Positions 1 through 5,868 of a stretch of 5,868 nucleotides of DNA are shown piece after piece; the stretch's first letter is position 1; each line of letters begins with the position of its first letter. The position numbers and the translations under genes are program-made. Source of the stretch: Burkholderia gladioli (GTDB taxonomy: Bacteria; Pseudomonadota; Gammaproteobacteria; Burkholderiales; Burkholderiaceae); NCBI GenBank assembly GCA_009914575.1, contig WNEB01000113.1, positions 1 to 5,868 of the forward strand, read 5' to 3'. The notes below the pieces were generated by a model. That model was not told the origin of the DNA and did no database searches. It worked only from the letters and a program-made list of their open reading frames with translations.

Positions 1-51
1 AAGCCCGGCGCAGCGAACCCTTGATGCGGAGAAATCTACGAGCACGCTTGA

Positions 52-96
52 GGGCTCGGGCCAGGCAAAGCCTTGCGCCGCCTGGCCCCCGAGCCC
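52..96. repeat. Long imperfect hairpin (15 bp stem, 2-base bulge)
   Basis: Bases 52-66 (GGGCTCGGGCCAGGC) pair with 80-96. All 15 bases of the left arm pair, with two C residues (87-88) bulged on the right arm, around a 13-base loop. No T-tract follows on either strand, so it is not a classical rho-independent terminator. It lies within the putative IS end, where a subterminal structure could limit read-through into the element or bind transposase; both roles are inference. Confidence 0.6.
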
Positions 97-114
97 GTCC
101 GGCGGCGAGGACTT

Positions 115-132
115 CCCCGCCTTGGGGCGGGG
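115..132. repeat. Short GC-rich hairpin
   Basis: CCCCGCC at 115-121 pairs perfectly with GGCGGGG at 126-132 around the loop TTGG. It lies 19 bases beyond the larger hairpin in the same IS-end region. No T-tract follows. It may be part of the non-coding end of the element; no function can be assigned. Confidence 0.45.
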
Positions 133-193
133 CTAGGGGTGGAGAGATACCGTTTTGCGACGTAGGTTTTCGTACCCCGGCTGCCCTTTTCAC

Positions 194-215
194 CCACTCA
201 AATTTCAAGAGAGCC
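194..215 (-). repeat. Putative terminal inverted repeat of the left IS, tip at 215
   Basis: On the minus strand, reading 215 to 194, it starts GGCTCTCTTG and ends GAGTGG. It matches 5643-5664 on the plus strand at 19 of 22 positions, with mismatches only at the second, thirteenth and sixteenth bases. The two copies point towards each other across the core-gene block. The boundary at 215/216 agrees with where peroxiredoxin similarity begins (codon ATC at 216, reading I-Y-F-Y). Confidence 0.65.
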
Positions 216-602
216 ATCTATTTCTACCAGCGCGATTTCGATGCCGCGTGCGCCGACGAAATCGCCGGCTTCGCGCGGCTGTAGCCGGCGTTCGCCGAGC
301 GCGGCGCGGTGCTGCTCGGCGGCAGCGCCGACAACGAATGCGTCAAGCTCGCCTGGCGGCGCGAGAACCCCGCGCTCGACCGGCTCAACCATTACGCGTT
401 CGGCGACGTGAAGGGCGAACTGATCGACCAGCTCGGCGTGCGCGACCGCGACGCCGGCACCGCGCTGCTCGCCACGTTCATCGTCGACGCCGACAACACC
501 ATTCAGCACGTCTCGGTCGACCGGCTCGAAGCGGGCTGCCGGCCGGAGGACATCCTGCGCGTGCTCGATGCGCTGCAGGGCGCGGCGCGGGCGACACGCT
601 AG
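216..602 (+). pseudogene. AhpC-type peroxiredoxin, 5'-truncated and with internal stop
   Basis: The frame that begins at 216 reads I-Y-F-Y-Q-R-D-F, aligning with the conserved IYFYPKDF strand of AhpC-type peroxiredoxins. A TAG at 282-284 interrupts it, and the same frame continues through recognisable family segments (VLLGGSADNE, KLAWRRE, GDVKGELIDQLGVRD, TFIVDADNTIQHVSV) to a TAG at 600-602. Intact proteins of this family detoxify hydrogen peroxide and organic hydroperoxides in the cytoplasm using a peroxidatic and a resolving cysteine. Here the first 30-45 residues are missing, apparently replaced by the IS end. The peroxidatic Cys codon (249-251) remains, but the usual P-x3-T-x2-C motif reads Q-x3-D-x2-C. 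The C-terminus ends D-A-L-Q-G-A-A-R-A-T-R, without the usual resolving-Cys tail (TDELCPC-like). An internal GTG at 309 opens a 97-residue remainder that lacks the active-site Cys, so it cannot be a peroxidase. The gene converges on ispF. Confidence 0.85.
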
Positions 603-620
603 CCGCACCGCCCGCGCCCC

Positions 621-655
621 AAAACGACGACGCCCGGCACGAAGCGGGGCGTCGT
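621..655 (-). terminator. Probable terminator downstream of ispF, possibly shared with the convergent pseudogene
   Basis: A 9 bp perfect stem (ACGACGCCC at 627-635 with GGGCGTCGT at 647-655) has an 11-base loop. Read on the minus strand, the direction of ispF, it is followed by CGTTTT (626-621), a short U-tract. On the plus strand it lies 25 bases after the pseudogene stop, but only TCAT follows, so it would be weaker that way. Its position between convergent genes fits a terminator for the ispDF transcript. Confidence 0.55.
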
Positions 656-688
656 TCATGCCGGCGGCCAAGGCCGGCTGGCGCGAAC

Positions 689-1174
689 TCAGGCGCCTTC
701 GCGCACCAGCAGCGCGGCGGCCTGCGCCTCGATGCCTTCGCCGCGGCCCAGGTAGCCGAGCTTCTCGTTGGTCTTGGCCTTGACGTTGACGCGGTCGAGC
801 GGCAGGCCGAGATCTTCCGCGATGGTGGCGCGCATCGCCTCGATGTGCGGCGCGAGCTTCGGCGCCTGCGCGATCACCGTGGTGTCGACGTTGCGGATCG
901 AGAAGCCCGCCGCCTTCACGCGCTTCACGCATTCGCGCAGCAGCACGCGGCTGTCGGCGCCCTTGAACTGCGCGTCGGTGTCCGAGAAATGACGGCCGAT
1001 GTCGCCGAGCGCGGTCGCGCCTAACAGCGCGTCGGTCAGCGCGTGCAGCAGCACGTCGGCGTCCGAGTGGCCGAGAAGCCCGCGCTCGTAGGGGATCGTC
1101 ACGCCGCCGATGATGAGCGGTCGGCCGGGAACCAGTTGATGTACGTCGTAGCCTTGTCCGATTCTGAAATCCAT
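689..1174 (-). CDS. ispF: 2-C-methyl-D-erythritol 2,4-cyclodiphosphate synthase
   Basis: IspF converts 4-diphosphocytidyl-2-C-methyl-D-erythritol 2-phosphate to 2-C-methyl-D-erythritol 2,4-cyclodiphosphate with release of CMP, a late step of the MEP pathway to isoprenoid precursors, in the cytoplasm as a homotrimer. The 161-residue product has normal family length. Visible motifs are GYDVH near the N-terminus, with the metal ligands D10 and H12; [19 protein letters not shown] at 35-53, with the third metal ligand H44 and the family signature; [10 protein letters not shown] at 58-67; and KTNEKLG at 134-140, the cytidine-side segment. I chose the ATG at 1174 because the protein then begins [14 protein letters not shown], the usual start; the upstream extension in frame is ispD sequence in another frame. 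An AGGAA (1189 to 1185 on the minus strand) lies 10 bases before the start. It follows ispD with a 26-base gap, so the two are almost certainly cotranscribed. Nothing is truncated or unusual. Confidence 0.97.
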   Translation of the reverse strand: MDFRIGQGYDVHQLVPGRPLIIGGVTIPYERGLLGHSDADVLLHALTDALLGATALGDIGRHFSDTDAQFKGADSRVLLRECVKRVKAAGFSIRNVDTTVIAQAPKLAPHIEAMRATIAEDLGLPLDRVNVKAKTNEKLGYLGRGEGIEAQAAALLVREGA

Positions 1175-1184
1175 GCTGGGTCGG

Positions 1185-1189
1185 TTCCT
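1185..1189 (-). promoter_or_regulatory. Ribosome binding site of ispF
   Basis: The minus strand reads AGGAA here, 10 bases before the ATG at 1174 and within the ispD-ispF gap. It supports the short ispF start over the in-frame upstream extension. Confidence 0.5.
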
Positions 1190-1200
1190 GGTTGAGTGGA

Positions 1201-1917
1201 TCAGGAGGCGTTCGCCGACCGGGACAGGAATGCCTCGGCCAGGTCGAAATCCTCGGGGTACGTGACCTTGAAGTTGCGCAGGTTGCCCTGCACGACGCGC
1301 GGCGCGTGGCCGGCCCATTCGATCGCACTGGCCTCGTCGGTCAGGTCGTGGCCGTCCTGCTGCGCGGCGAGGATCGCGTCGCGCAGCATGCCGATGCGGA
1401 ACATCTGCGGGGTTTGCGCCTGCCAGAGCCCGTCGCGCGATTCGGTGCGGGCGATCTCGTCGCCGCCGGCCGGCACGCGCTTGAGCGTATCGGCCACCGG
1501 CAGCGCGACGATGCCGCCCACCGGGTCGTCCTTCAGCGTGGCGATCAGCGTGCGGATCAGCGCCGGCGTGATGCCGGGGCGCGCGGCGTCGTGCACCAGC
1601 ACCCAGTCGGCGTCGGTCGCGCCGAACTCCTCGGTGAGCCGCAGCAGCCCGTTCAGCACCGACGCCTGGCGCGACGCGCCGCCGCAGCGGCTGACCGCGA
1701 AGCGCAGGCCGGAGAAGCGGCGCGCGTCGAAATGCGTGTCGTCCGGCGAGATCACCACCAGCGTTTGCGAGAATTGGCTGAGAGCGTCGAATGCGGCGAG
1801 CGTGTAGTGCAGCAGCGCGCGACCGGCCAGCGTGTGGTACTGCTTGGGCAGCAGCGCCGAGCCGGAACGGCTGCCGGTGCCGGCGCAGGGGATCAGGGCA
1901 AAAAGTCGGGGAGTCAC
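1201..1917 (-). CDS. ispD: 2-C-methyl-D-erythritol 4-phosphate cytidylyltransferase
   Basis: IspD joins CTP and 2-C-methyl-D-erythritol 4-phosphate to give 4-diphosphocytidyl-2-C-methyl-D-erythritol and pyrophosphate, in the cytoplasm, usually as a dimer. The 238-residue product has the GT-A-like nucleotidyltransferase pattern: the glycine-rich loop [10 protein letters not shown] at 10-19 with R17; PKQY at 24-27 with K25, matching E. coli R20 and K27; the signature VLVHDAARP at 106-114; LWQAQTPQ at 164-171; DEASAIE at 194-200; and K217 in KVTYPED. I place the start at the GTG at 1917, since the protein then reads [15 protein letters not shown], the expected N-terminus, and no ATG lies close; no strong Shine-Dalgarno sequence is visible. 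One oddity is an extra Leu (L22-L23, tandem CTG codons) between R17 and K25: seven residues separate them instead of six in E. coli. It is the first gene of an ispD-ispF operon, divergent from mfd. Confidence 0.96.
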   Translation of the reverse strand: MTPRLFALIPCAGTGSRSGSALLPKQYHTLAGRALLHYTLAAFDALSQFSQTLVVISPDDTHFDARRFSGLRFAVSRCGGASRQASVLNGLLRLTEEFGATDADWVLVHDAARPGITPALIRTLIATLKDDPVGGIVALPVADTLKRVPAGGDEIARTESRDGLWQAQTPQMFRIGMLRDAILAAQQDGHDLTDEASAIEWAGHAPRVVQGNLRNFKVTYPEDFDLAEAFLSRSANAS

Positions 1918-1935
1918 GTGAGCGAACGCCGGTAA

Positions 1936-1964
1936 TAGGGAAATCGAAGGCAGGATTTTATAAT
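1936..1964 (+). promoter_or_regulatory. Candidate sigma-70 promoter of mfd
   Basis: The -10 hexamer is a perfect TATAAT (1959-1964). With a 17-base spacer the -35 position reads TAGGGA (1936-1941), only three of six matches to TTGACA. Transcription would begin near 1971, giving a leader of about 60 bases before the mfd ATG. The -10 match is striking in this GC-rich sequence, but the promoter is unproven. Confidence 0.5.
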
Positions 1965-1965
1965 A
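1960..1965 (-). promoter_or_regulatory. Candidate -10 of the ispD-ispF operon
   Basis: The minus strand reads TATTAT here, five of six matches to the sigma-70 -10 consensus. It lies 42 bases upstream of the GTG at 1917 and overlaps the candidate mfd -10 on the other strand. No recognisable -35 lies 17 bases further upstream (CACGAC), so the call rests on position and the -10 alone. Confidence 0.3.
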
Positions 1966-2029
1966 GGCCTTTCGCCTCGGCCGTCGTGCCGCTCGCTGCG
2001 CCCCGGCGCTTGCCATTCCAGCCTCGTCC

Positions 2030-5000
2030 ATGCCAGAAAACGCCAGCACTCCGTCGTCCCCCGTCGCACTCGTGAAACCGGGCCAGCGCTTCGCCTTCGA
2101 CGGCGCGCACGGCTCCGCCGATGGCCTCGTCATCGCCCGCTATCTCGCCGCCCACAAGGCGCAGGTGCCGTTGCTCGCGGTGGTCTGCGCGAACGCGGTG
2201 GACGCGCAACGGCTCTCGCAGGAGCTGGCGTTCTTCGCGCCCGAGGCCCGCGTGCGGCTGCTGCCTGACTGGGAAACCCTGCCTTACGATACGTTTTCGC
2301 CGCACCAGGATCTGGTCTCGGAGCGGCTCGCCACGCTGCACGATCTCGGCGAGGGGGGCTGCGACATCCTGCTCGTGCCGGCCACCACGGCGCTGTACCG
2401 GATGCCGCCGGCCTCGTTCCTGGCCACCTACACGTTCGCGTTCAAGCAGGGCGAGCGGCTCGACGAGGCTAAGCTCAAGGCGCAATTGACGCTGGCCGGC
2501 TACGAGCACGTGAGCCAGGTGGTGCGCCCCGGCGAATACTGCGTGCGCGGCTCGCTGATCGACCTGTTCCCGATGGGCTCGCCGCTGCCCTACCGGCTCG
2601 ACCTGTTCGACGATCAGGTCGATTCGATCCGCGCGTTCGATCCCGACACGCAGCGCAGCCTCTACCCGGTGCGCGACGTGCGCCTGCTGCCGGGCCGCGA
2701 ATTCCCGTTCGACGAGGCCGCGCGCACCGCATTCCGCAGCCGCTGGCGCGAAACCTTCGAGGGCGACCCGAGCCGCGCGACGATCTATCGCGACATCGGC
2801 AACGGCGTGCCCTCGGCCGGCACCGAGTATTACCTGCCGCTGTTCTTCGAGGACACCGCCACGCTGTTCCACTATCTGCCGGCCGACGCGCATCTCGTGT
2901 TCAGCGGCGATCTGGACACGGCGATCCGCCGCTTCACGACCGACACGAAGCAGCGCTACACCTTCATGTCGCACGACCGCGAGCGGTCGATCCTCGAGCC
3001 GCAGCGGCTGTTCCTCAACGACGACGATTTCTACACGCTCGCCAAGCCGTTCGCGCGCGTGGTGCTGCCGGCCCAGCCCGAAGGCGGCTGGGCCGTGCCG
3101 CTGCCGCCGCTCGCGCTCGAACGGCAGGCCGACGATCCCGTCGCCGCGCTGCGCCAGTACCTCGACAGCTCGCCGAACCGCGTGCTGTTCACCGTCGAAT
3201 CGGTCGGTCGCCGCGAAACCATCGCGCAACTGCTGGCCGAGAACGGCCTGCGCCCGGTCGGCAACGACAGCTTCGCCGCCTGGCTCGCCAGCGACGAGAG
3301 GTTCGCGCTCGGCGTCGCGCCGCTCGCGAGCGGCTTCGCGGTGCCCGGCGAAGGCTACGCGATCGTCACCGAAACCGAGCTGTACGGCGCCAGCGGGCGC
3401 CGCTCGGGACGCCGCCGCCAGGAGCAGGCCAGCAACGTCGACGCGATGGTGCGCGACCTCTCCGAACTGAAGGTGGGTGATCCGGTCGTCCACACGCAGC
3501 ACGGCATCGGTCGCTACATGGGGCTCGTGTCGATGGATCTCGGCGAGGGCGACACCGAATTCCTGCATCTCGAATACGCAGGCGAGAGCAAGCTCTACGT
3601 GCCGGTGTCGCAGCTGCGCGTGATCTCGCGCTACAGCGGCGCCGATCCCGATAGCGCACCGCTGCACGCGCTCGGCTCGGGCCAGTGGGAACGTGCCAAG
3701 CGCAAGGCCGCGCAGCAGATCCGCGACACCGCCGCCGAGCTGCTGAACCTGTACGCGCGCCGCGCCGCGCGCCAGGGCCATGCGTTCGCGCTTGAACCGC
3801 GCGACTACGTGAAATTCGCCGAAAGCTTCGGCTTCGAGGAAACGCCCGACCAGGCCGCCGCGATCGCGGCCGTGATCGGCGACATGACGAGCGACAAGCC
3901 GATGGACCGCCTGGTGTGCGGCGACGTGGGCTTCGGCAAGACCGAGGTGGCGCTGCGCGCGGCGTTCATCGCCGTGCTCGGCGGCAAGCAGGTCGCGCTG
4001 CTCTCGCCCACCACGCTGCTGGCCGAACAGCACACGCAAACCTTCATCGACCGCTTCGCCGACTGGCCCGTGCGCGTGGCCGAACTGTCGCGCTTCAAGT
4101 CGACCAAGGAAATCTCGGCGGCGATCCGGCAGATCAACGAAGGCAGCGTCGACATCGTGATCGGCACGCACAAGCTGCTGTCGTCGGACGTTCAATTCAA
4201 GCGGCTCGGGCTCGTCATCATCGACGAGGAACACCGCTTCGGCGTGCGCCAGAAGGAGGCGCTCAAGGCGCTGCGCGCCGAGGTGGACGTGCTGACGCTG
4301 ACGGCCACGCCGATCCCGCGCACGCTCGGCATGGCGCTCGAGGGCCTGCGCGATTTCTCGGTGATCGCCACCGCGCCGCAGAAGCGGCTCGCGATCAAGA
4401 CCTTCGTGCGGCGCGAGGACGAGAGCGTGATCCGCGAGGCCATGCTGCGCGAGCTGAAGCGCGGCGGGCAGGTTTACTTCCTGCACAACGAGGTCGAGAC
4501 CATCGAGAACCGCAAGGCGATGCTCGAGGCACTCGTGCCGGAAGCGCGCATCGCGATCGCGCACGGCCAGATGCACGAGCGCGAGCTGGAGCGCGTGATG
4601 CGCGATTTCGTCGCGCTGCGCGCCAACGTGCTGCTGTGCACGACCATCATCGAAACCGGCATCGACGTGCCGAGCGCGAACACGATCATCATGCATCGCG
4701 CCGACAAGTTCGGGCTCGCGCAGTTGCACCAGTTGCGCGGGCGCGTGGGGCGTTCGCACCATCAGGCCTATGCGTATCTGCTGGTGCACGATCCGCAGGC
4801 GCTGACCAAGCAGGCGCAACGCCGCCTCGAAGCGATCCAGCAGATGGAGGAGCTCGGCTCGGGCTTCTATCTGGCGATGCACGATCTGGAGATTCGCGGC
4901 ACGGGCGAGGTGCTGGGCGACAAGCAATCGGGCGAGATCCACGAGATCGGCTTCCAGCTTTACACAGACATGCTCAACGACGCCGTGAAGGCGCTCAAGA

Positions 5001-5500
5001 ACGGTCGCGAGCCGGACCTGCTCGCGCCGCTGGCCGCCACCACCGAGATCAACCTGCACACGCCGGCGATCCTGCCGACCGATTACTGCGTCGACGTGCA
5101 GGAGCGGCTGTCGCTGTACAAGCGCCTCGCCAACTGCGAGGAAGCCGAATCGATCGACGCGATCCACGAGGAGCTGGTCGACCGCTTCGGCAAGCTGCCG
5201 CCGCAGGCGAACGCGCTGGTCGAGACGCACCGGTTGCGGCTGCTGGCCCGGTCGCTCGGCATCAGCAAGATCGACGCGAGCGAGGTGGCGATCGGCCTGC
5301 AGTTCGTGCCCGATCCGCCGATCGATCCGATGCGCATCATCGAGATGGTGCAGAAGCATCGCCACGTGAAACTCGCCGGCCAGGACAAGCTGCGCATCGA
5401 GACGCGCACGCCCGATCCGGCGATCCGCGTGTCGACCGTCAAGGAAACGTTGCGCGCGCTCGGCCAGCCGACCGGCGGCAAGAAGGCGCCGGCGCGCTGA
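2030..5500 (+). CDS. mfd: Transcription-repair coupling factor Mfd
   Basis: Mfd is a DNA translocase that binds RNA polymerase stalled at lesions, pushes it off and recruits UvrA to start strand-specific nucleotide excision repair. The 1156-residue product is full length (E. coli 1148). The N-terminal UvrB-like module includes [17 protein letters not shown] (79-95) and a UvrA-binding surface in which R173, R189 and F193 match E. coli R165, R181 and F185. The RNA polymerase interaction domain begins near 476 ([13 protein letters not shown], then HGIGRYMG). The helicase core shows Walker A GDVGFGKT (631-638), the DEEH box (732-735), TATPIPRTL (758-766), [11 protein letters not shown] (871-881) and [12 protein letters not shown] (898-909). 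The RecG/Mfd translocation motif RGTGE is at 956-960, and the C-terminal autoinhibitory domain starts near 1005. The ATG at 2030 gives the expected start MPENAS; its Shine-Dalgarno is weak. The gene is intact and monocistronic, with a terminator 110 bases after the stop. Confidence 0.98.
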   Translation: MPENASTPSSPVALVKPGQRFAFDGAHGSADGLVIARYLAAHKAQVPLLAVVCANAVDAQRLSQELAFFAPEARVRLLPDWETLPYDTFSPHQDLVSERLATLHDLGEGGCDILLVPATTALYRMPPASFLATYTFAFKQGERLDEAKLKAQLTLAGYEHVSQVVRPGEYCVRGSLIDLFPMGSPLPYRLDLFDDQVDSIRAFDPDTQRSLYPVRDVRLLPGREFPFDEAARTAFRSRWRETFEGDPSRATIYRDIGNGVPSAGTEYYLPLFFEDTATLFHYLPADAHLVFSGDLDTAIRRFTTDTKQRYTFMSHDRERSILEPQRLFLNDDDFYTLAKPFARVVLPAQPEGGWAVPLPPLALERQADDPVAALRQYLDSSPNRVLFTVESVGRRETIAQLLAENGLRPVGNDSFAAWLASDERFALGVAPLASGFAVPGEGYAIVTETELYGASGRRSGRRRQEQASNVDAMVRDLSELKVGDPVVHTQHGIGRYMGLVSMDLGEGDTEFLHLEYAGESKLYVPVSQLRVISRYSGADPDSAPLHALGSGQWERAKRKAAQQIRDTAAELLNLYARRAARQGHAFALEPRDYVKFAESFGFEETPDQAAAIAAVIGDMTSDKPMDRLVCGDVGFGKTEVALRAAFIAVLGGKQVALLSPTTLLAEQHTQTFIDRFADWPVRVAELSRFKSTKEISAAIRQINEGSVDIVIGTHKLLSSDVQFKRLGLVIIDEEHRFGVRQKEALKALRAEVDVLTLTATPIPRTLGMALEGLRDFSVIATAPQKRLAIKTFVRREDESVIREAMLRELKRGGQVYFLHNEVETIENRKAMLEALVPEARIAIAHGQMHERELERVMRDFVALRANVLLCTTIIETGIDVPSANTIIMHRADKFGLAQLHQLRGRVGRSHHQAYAYLLVHDPQALTKQAQRRLEAIQQMEELGSGFYLAMHDLEIRGTGEVLGDKQSGEIHEIGFQLYTDMLNDAVKALKNGREPDLLAPLAATTEINLHTPAILPTDYCVDVQERLSLYKRLANCEEAESIDAIHEELVDRFGKLPPQANALVETHRLRLLARSLGISKIDASEVAIGLQFVPDPPIDPMRIIEMVQKHRHVKLAGQDKLRIETRTPDPAIRVSTVKETLRALGQPTGGKKAPAR

Positions 5501-5508
5501 GCGCGGCT

Positions 5509-5536
5509 GCCGCAGCGCGGGCTTCGCGGCTGCGGC
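5509..5536 (+). repeat. GC-rich inverted repeat just after the mfd stop
   Basis: GCCGCAGC at 5509-5516 pairs with GCTGCGGC at 5529-5536, and three further inner pairs form if one G is bulged. It begins nine bases after the mfd stop codon and has no T-tract, so it could only protect or pause the 3' end of the message; the real terminator lies further on. Confidence 0.35.
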
Positions 5537-5556
5537 GGCGGATTGCGATGCCCGCG

Positions 5557-5571
5557 CCGGATCCGATCCGG
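5557..5571. repeat. Small palindrome in the mfd 3' region
   Basis: CCGGAT (5557-5562) and ATCCGG (5566-5571) form a 6 bp inverted repeat with a three-base centre. No function can be assigned; it lies between the mfd stop and its terminator. Confidence 0.3.
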
Positions 5572-5610
5572 GCACGCGGCCGGCATTCGATTCTCATGCT
5601 GCACTGCAAG

Positions 5611-5641
5611 GCGGCCCGCGAGCGCGGGCCGCGTTGTTTTT
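5611..5641 (+). terminator. Rho-independent terminator of mfd
   Basis: GCGGCCCGC (5611-5619) pairs perfectly with GCGGGCCGC (5624-5632) around the loop GAGC, and GTTGTTTTT (5633-5641) follows. This is a textbook intrinsic terminator in the mfd direction, 110 bases after the mfd stop. The IS-derived sequence begins immediately after the last T. Confidence 0.9.
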
Positions 5642-5642
5642 G

Positions 5643-5662
5643 GCCTCTCTTGAATTTCGAGT
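5643..5662 (+). mobile_element. Remnant IS end (inverted near-copy of the terminus at 194-215)
   Basis: The plus strand contains TCTCTTGAATTTCGAGTGG (5646-5664), against TCTCTTGAAATTTGAGTGG read on the minus strand from 212 to 194, so 17 of 19 match; extending to 5643 gives 19 of 22. Similarity stops at the two G residues that also begin the IS903-like element at 5663. The simplest reading is a second copy of the ISL3-like element, its tip next to the mfd terminator, interrupted about 20 bases in by another IS. The alternative, that this is the extended end of the right-hand element itself, is less likely because that element has a recognisable tip at 5663. Confidence 0.6.
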
Positions 5663-5680
5663 GGCGTTGTTGCATAAATC
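5663..5680 (+). repeat. Left terminal inverted repeat of the IS903-group element
   Basis: The 18 bases differ from the IS903 terminus at only two positions (fourth and eleventh). They set the element boundary at 5663, inside the other IS-end remnant. Confidence 0.8.
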
Positions 5681-5774
5681 GAGCGAGATCCGTTGACGTT
5701 TACGCGCAACGGTCGCGGGGCCAGCCTCCTATCAAGTCAGATTCCAGAGTAACTGCCTAATTTTTGACAAGAAA

Positions 5775-5868
5775 ATGCGCAAGGACATACACAAGAAAGG
5801 TGAGCCGAAGGCACGCTACCGTGTCAGGAATTGGGCGGCCTATAATGAAGGCCTGATCAACCGGGGGA
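5775..5868 (+). CDS. IS5-family transposase, N-terminal fragment (runs off the window)
   Basis: The visible 31 codons read MRKDIHKKGEPKARYRVRNW, then AAYNEGLINRG. The segment YRVRNWAAYNEGLINRG is the typical start of IS5-family (IS903-group) transposases, which move the element by cut-and-paste with a DDE catalytic domain that would lie downstream of the window. The ATG at 5775 is preferred because family members begin a few residues before this segment; no clear Shine-Dalgarno precedes it. The frame is open to the last base, so whether the full gene is intact cannot be told here. It reads away from mfd in the same direction, but the mfd terminator lies between them. Confidence 0.85.
   Translation, partial: MRKDIHKKGEPKARYRVRNWAAYNEGLINRG

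Larger units (their letters stand above)
1..215. mobile_element. Probable end of an insertion sequence (partial, ISL3-like terminus), no intact gene
   Basis: No convincing coding region is visible in these 215 bases. The stretch stops abruptly at 215, where peroxiredoxin-coding sequence begins in mid-gene, as expected for an IS inserted in that gene. Read on the minus strand from 215, the tip begins GGCTCTCTTGAAATTTGAG. A near-copy in opposite orientation lies at 5643-5664 (19 of 22 bases match, no gaps), so this looks like a terminal inverted repeat. The GGCTCT start resembles ISL3-family ends from memory, so the family name is tentative. Two GC-rich hairpins lie inside (52-96 and 115-132). 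In frame 1 the first bases read K-P-G-A-A-N-P then a TGA stop at 22-24, which could be the tail of the element's transposase, but eight codons are too few to claim. The rest of the element would lie left of the window. Confidence 0.55.
1918..2029. promoter_or_regulatory. Divergent promoter region between ispD and mfd
   Basis: This 112-base gap must carry the start signals for ispDF (minus) and mfd (plus), unless either is read from further upstream. It is locally AT-rich at 1955-1966 in an otherwise GC-rich window. A perfect TATAAT lies at 1959-1964 on the plus strand, and an overlapping TATTAT (1965 to 1960) on the minus strand. Neither has a good TTGACA partner. No operator palindrome or riboswitch is evident. 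Confidence 0.6.
5663..5868 (+). mobile_element. IS5-family, IS903-group insertion sequence (left end, partial)
   Basis: The element starts with an 18-base terminus, GGCGTTGTTGCATAAATC (5663-5680), matching the IS903 inverted repeat (GGCTTTGTTGAATAAATC, from memory) at 16 of 18 bases. About 95 bases of non-coding end follow, including a CCGTTG/CAACGG inverted repeat (5690-5695 and 5707-5712), then the transposase start at 5775. The right end and target duplication are outside the window. IS903 makes a 9-base duplication, so ATTTCGAGT (5654-5662) would be expected again after the far end. Confidence 0.85.

Noticed and set aside
21..284. An 87-codon frame from an ATG at 21 reading into the peroxiredoxin remnant as a possible fusion gene
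   Set aside because: The first 59 codons cross the hairpins and IS end and look like Arg/Pro-rich non-coding sequence; the frame then meets the TAG at 282-284. It is a chance junction frame.
198..1328. A 376-codon minus-strand frame across ispF and the peroxiredoxin remnant
   Set aside because: It overlaps ispF in another frame and the opposite strand of the pseudogene; the translation is Arg-rich with no motif.
1192..1935. Plus-strand open frames opposite ispD
   Set aside because: ispD is clearly on the minus strand with all key motifs; these are GC-driven shadows.
1958..5575. A 1205-codon open frame on the minus strand opposite mfd
   Set aside because: It is antisense to an unmistakable, full-length Mfd. 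High GC at third positions removes stop codons from the opposing frame, and the translation is Arg/His/Gln-rich low-complexity sequence with no family motif.
3916..5760. A 614-codon open frame on the plus strand overlapping the mfd 3' half
   Set aside because: It is the shifted frame of mfd, rich in Arg and Ala. It runs past the mfd terminator into the IS end, which no real gene would be expected to do.
5764..5769. A perfect TTGACA just before the transposase start as a promoter -35
   Set aside because: The -10 position 17 bases downstream (ATACAC) is poor and would put the transcript start inside the coding sequence. The TATAAT at 5841-5846 is 71 bases away and lies in the coding region.
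1..5868. CRISPR array, tRNA, rRNA, phage or defence genes
   Set aside because: I found no regularly spaced repeats, no tRNA-like or rRNA-like sequence and no unexplained coding region. All intact genes are ordinary core genes, and the rest is IS-derived or regulatory.

Overview
The window looks like a piece of chromosome from a GC-rich betaproteobacterium, most probably a Burkholderia. The codon use is strongly GC-biased, the Mfd, IspD and IspF proteins read like Burkholderia orthologues, and a small core-gene block is fenced in by insertion-sequence ends, as is common in IS-rich Burkholderia such as the plant-associated species. The species assignment is inference from recall, not from a search.

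Layout from left to right. Bases 1-215 carry no convincing gene. They hold two GC-rich hairpins and end in what looks like an IS terminus (tip at base 215). Directly abutting it, 216-602 (+) is a broken AhpC-type peroxiredoxin gene: its N-terminus is replaced by the IS end, a TAG interrupts it at 282-284, the active-site motif is degenerate and the resolving-cysteine tail is absent. A hairpin at 627-655 separates it from a convergent operon, ispD (1917 to 1201, minus) followed by ispF (1174 to 689, minus), with a 26-base gap. These encode two enzymes of the MEP isoprenoid pathway. A 112-base divergent promoter region (1918-2029) with a perfect TATAAT separates ispD from mfd (2030-5500, +), which encodes the full-length transcription-repair coupling factor. 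mfd ends in a strong rho-independent terminator (5611-5641).

Right after the T-tract of that terminator comes a short sequence (5643-5662, extending as matches to 5664) that is an inverted near-copy of the IS end at 194-215. It is cut at 5663 by the left end of an IS5-family, IS903-group element, whose transposase starts at 5775 and runs off the window.

The core genes are ordinary: IspD and IspF act in isoprenoid precursor synthesis, and Mfd removes stalled RNA polymerase and recruits UvrA. I see no evidence of a new biological system. The parts worth a second look are the matching inverted IS ends bracketing the core block, the inferred nested insertion at the right edge, the decayed peroxiredoxin with its altered catalytic motif, and a one-codon expansion in the nucleotide-binding loop of IspD.
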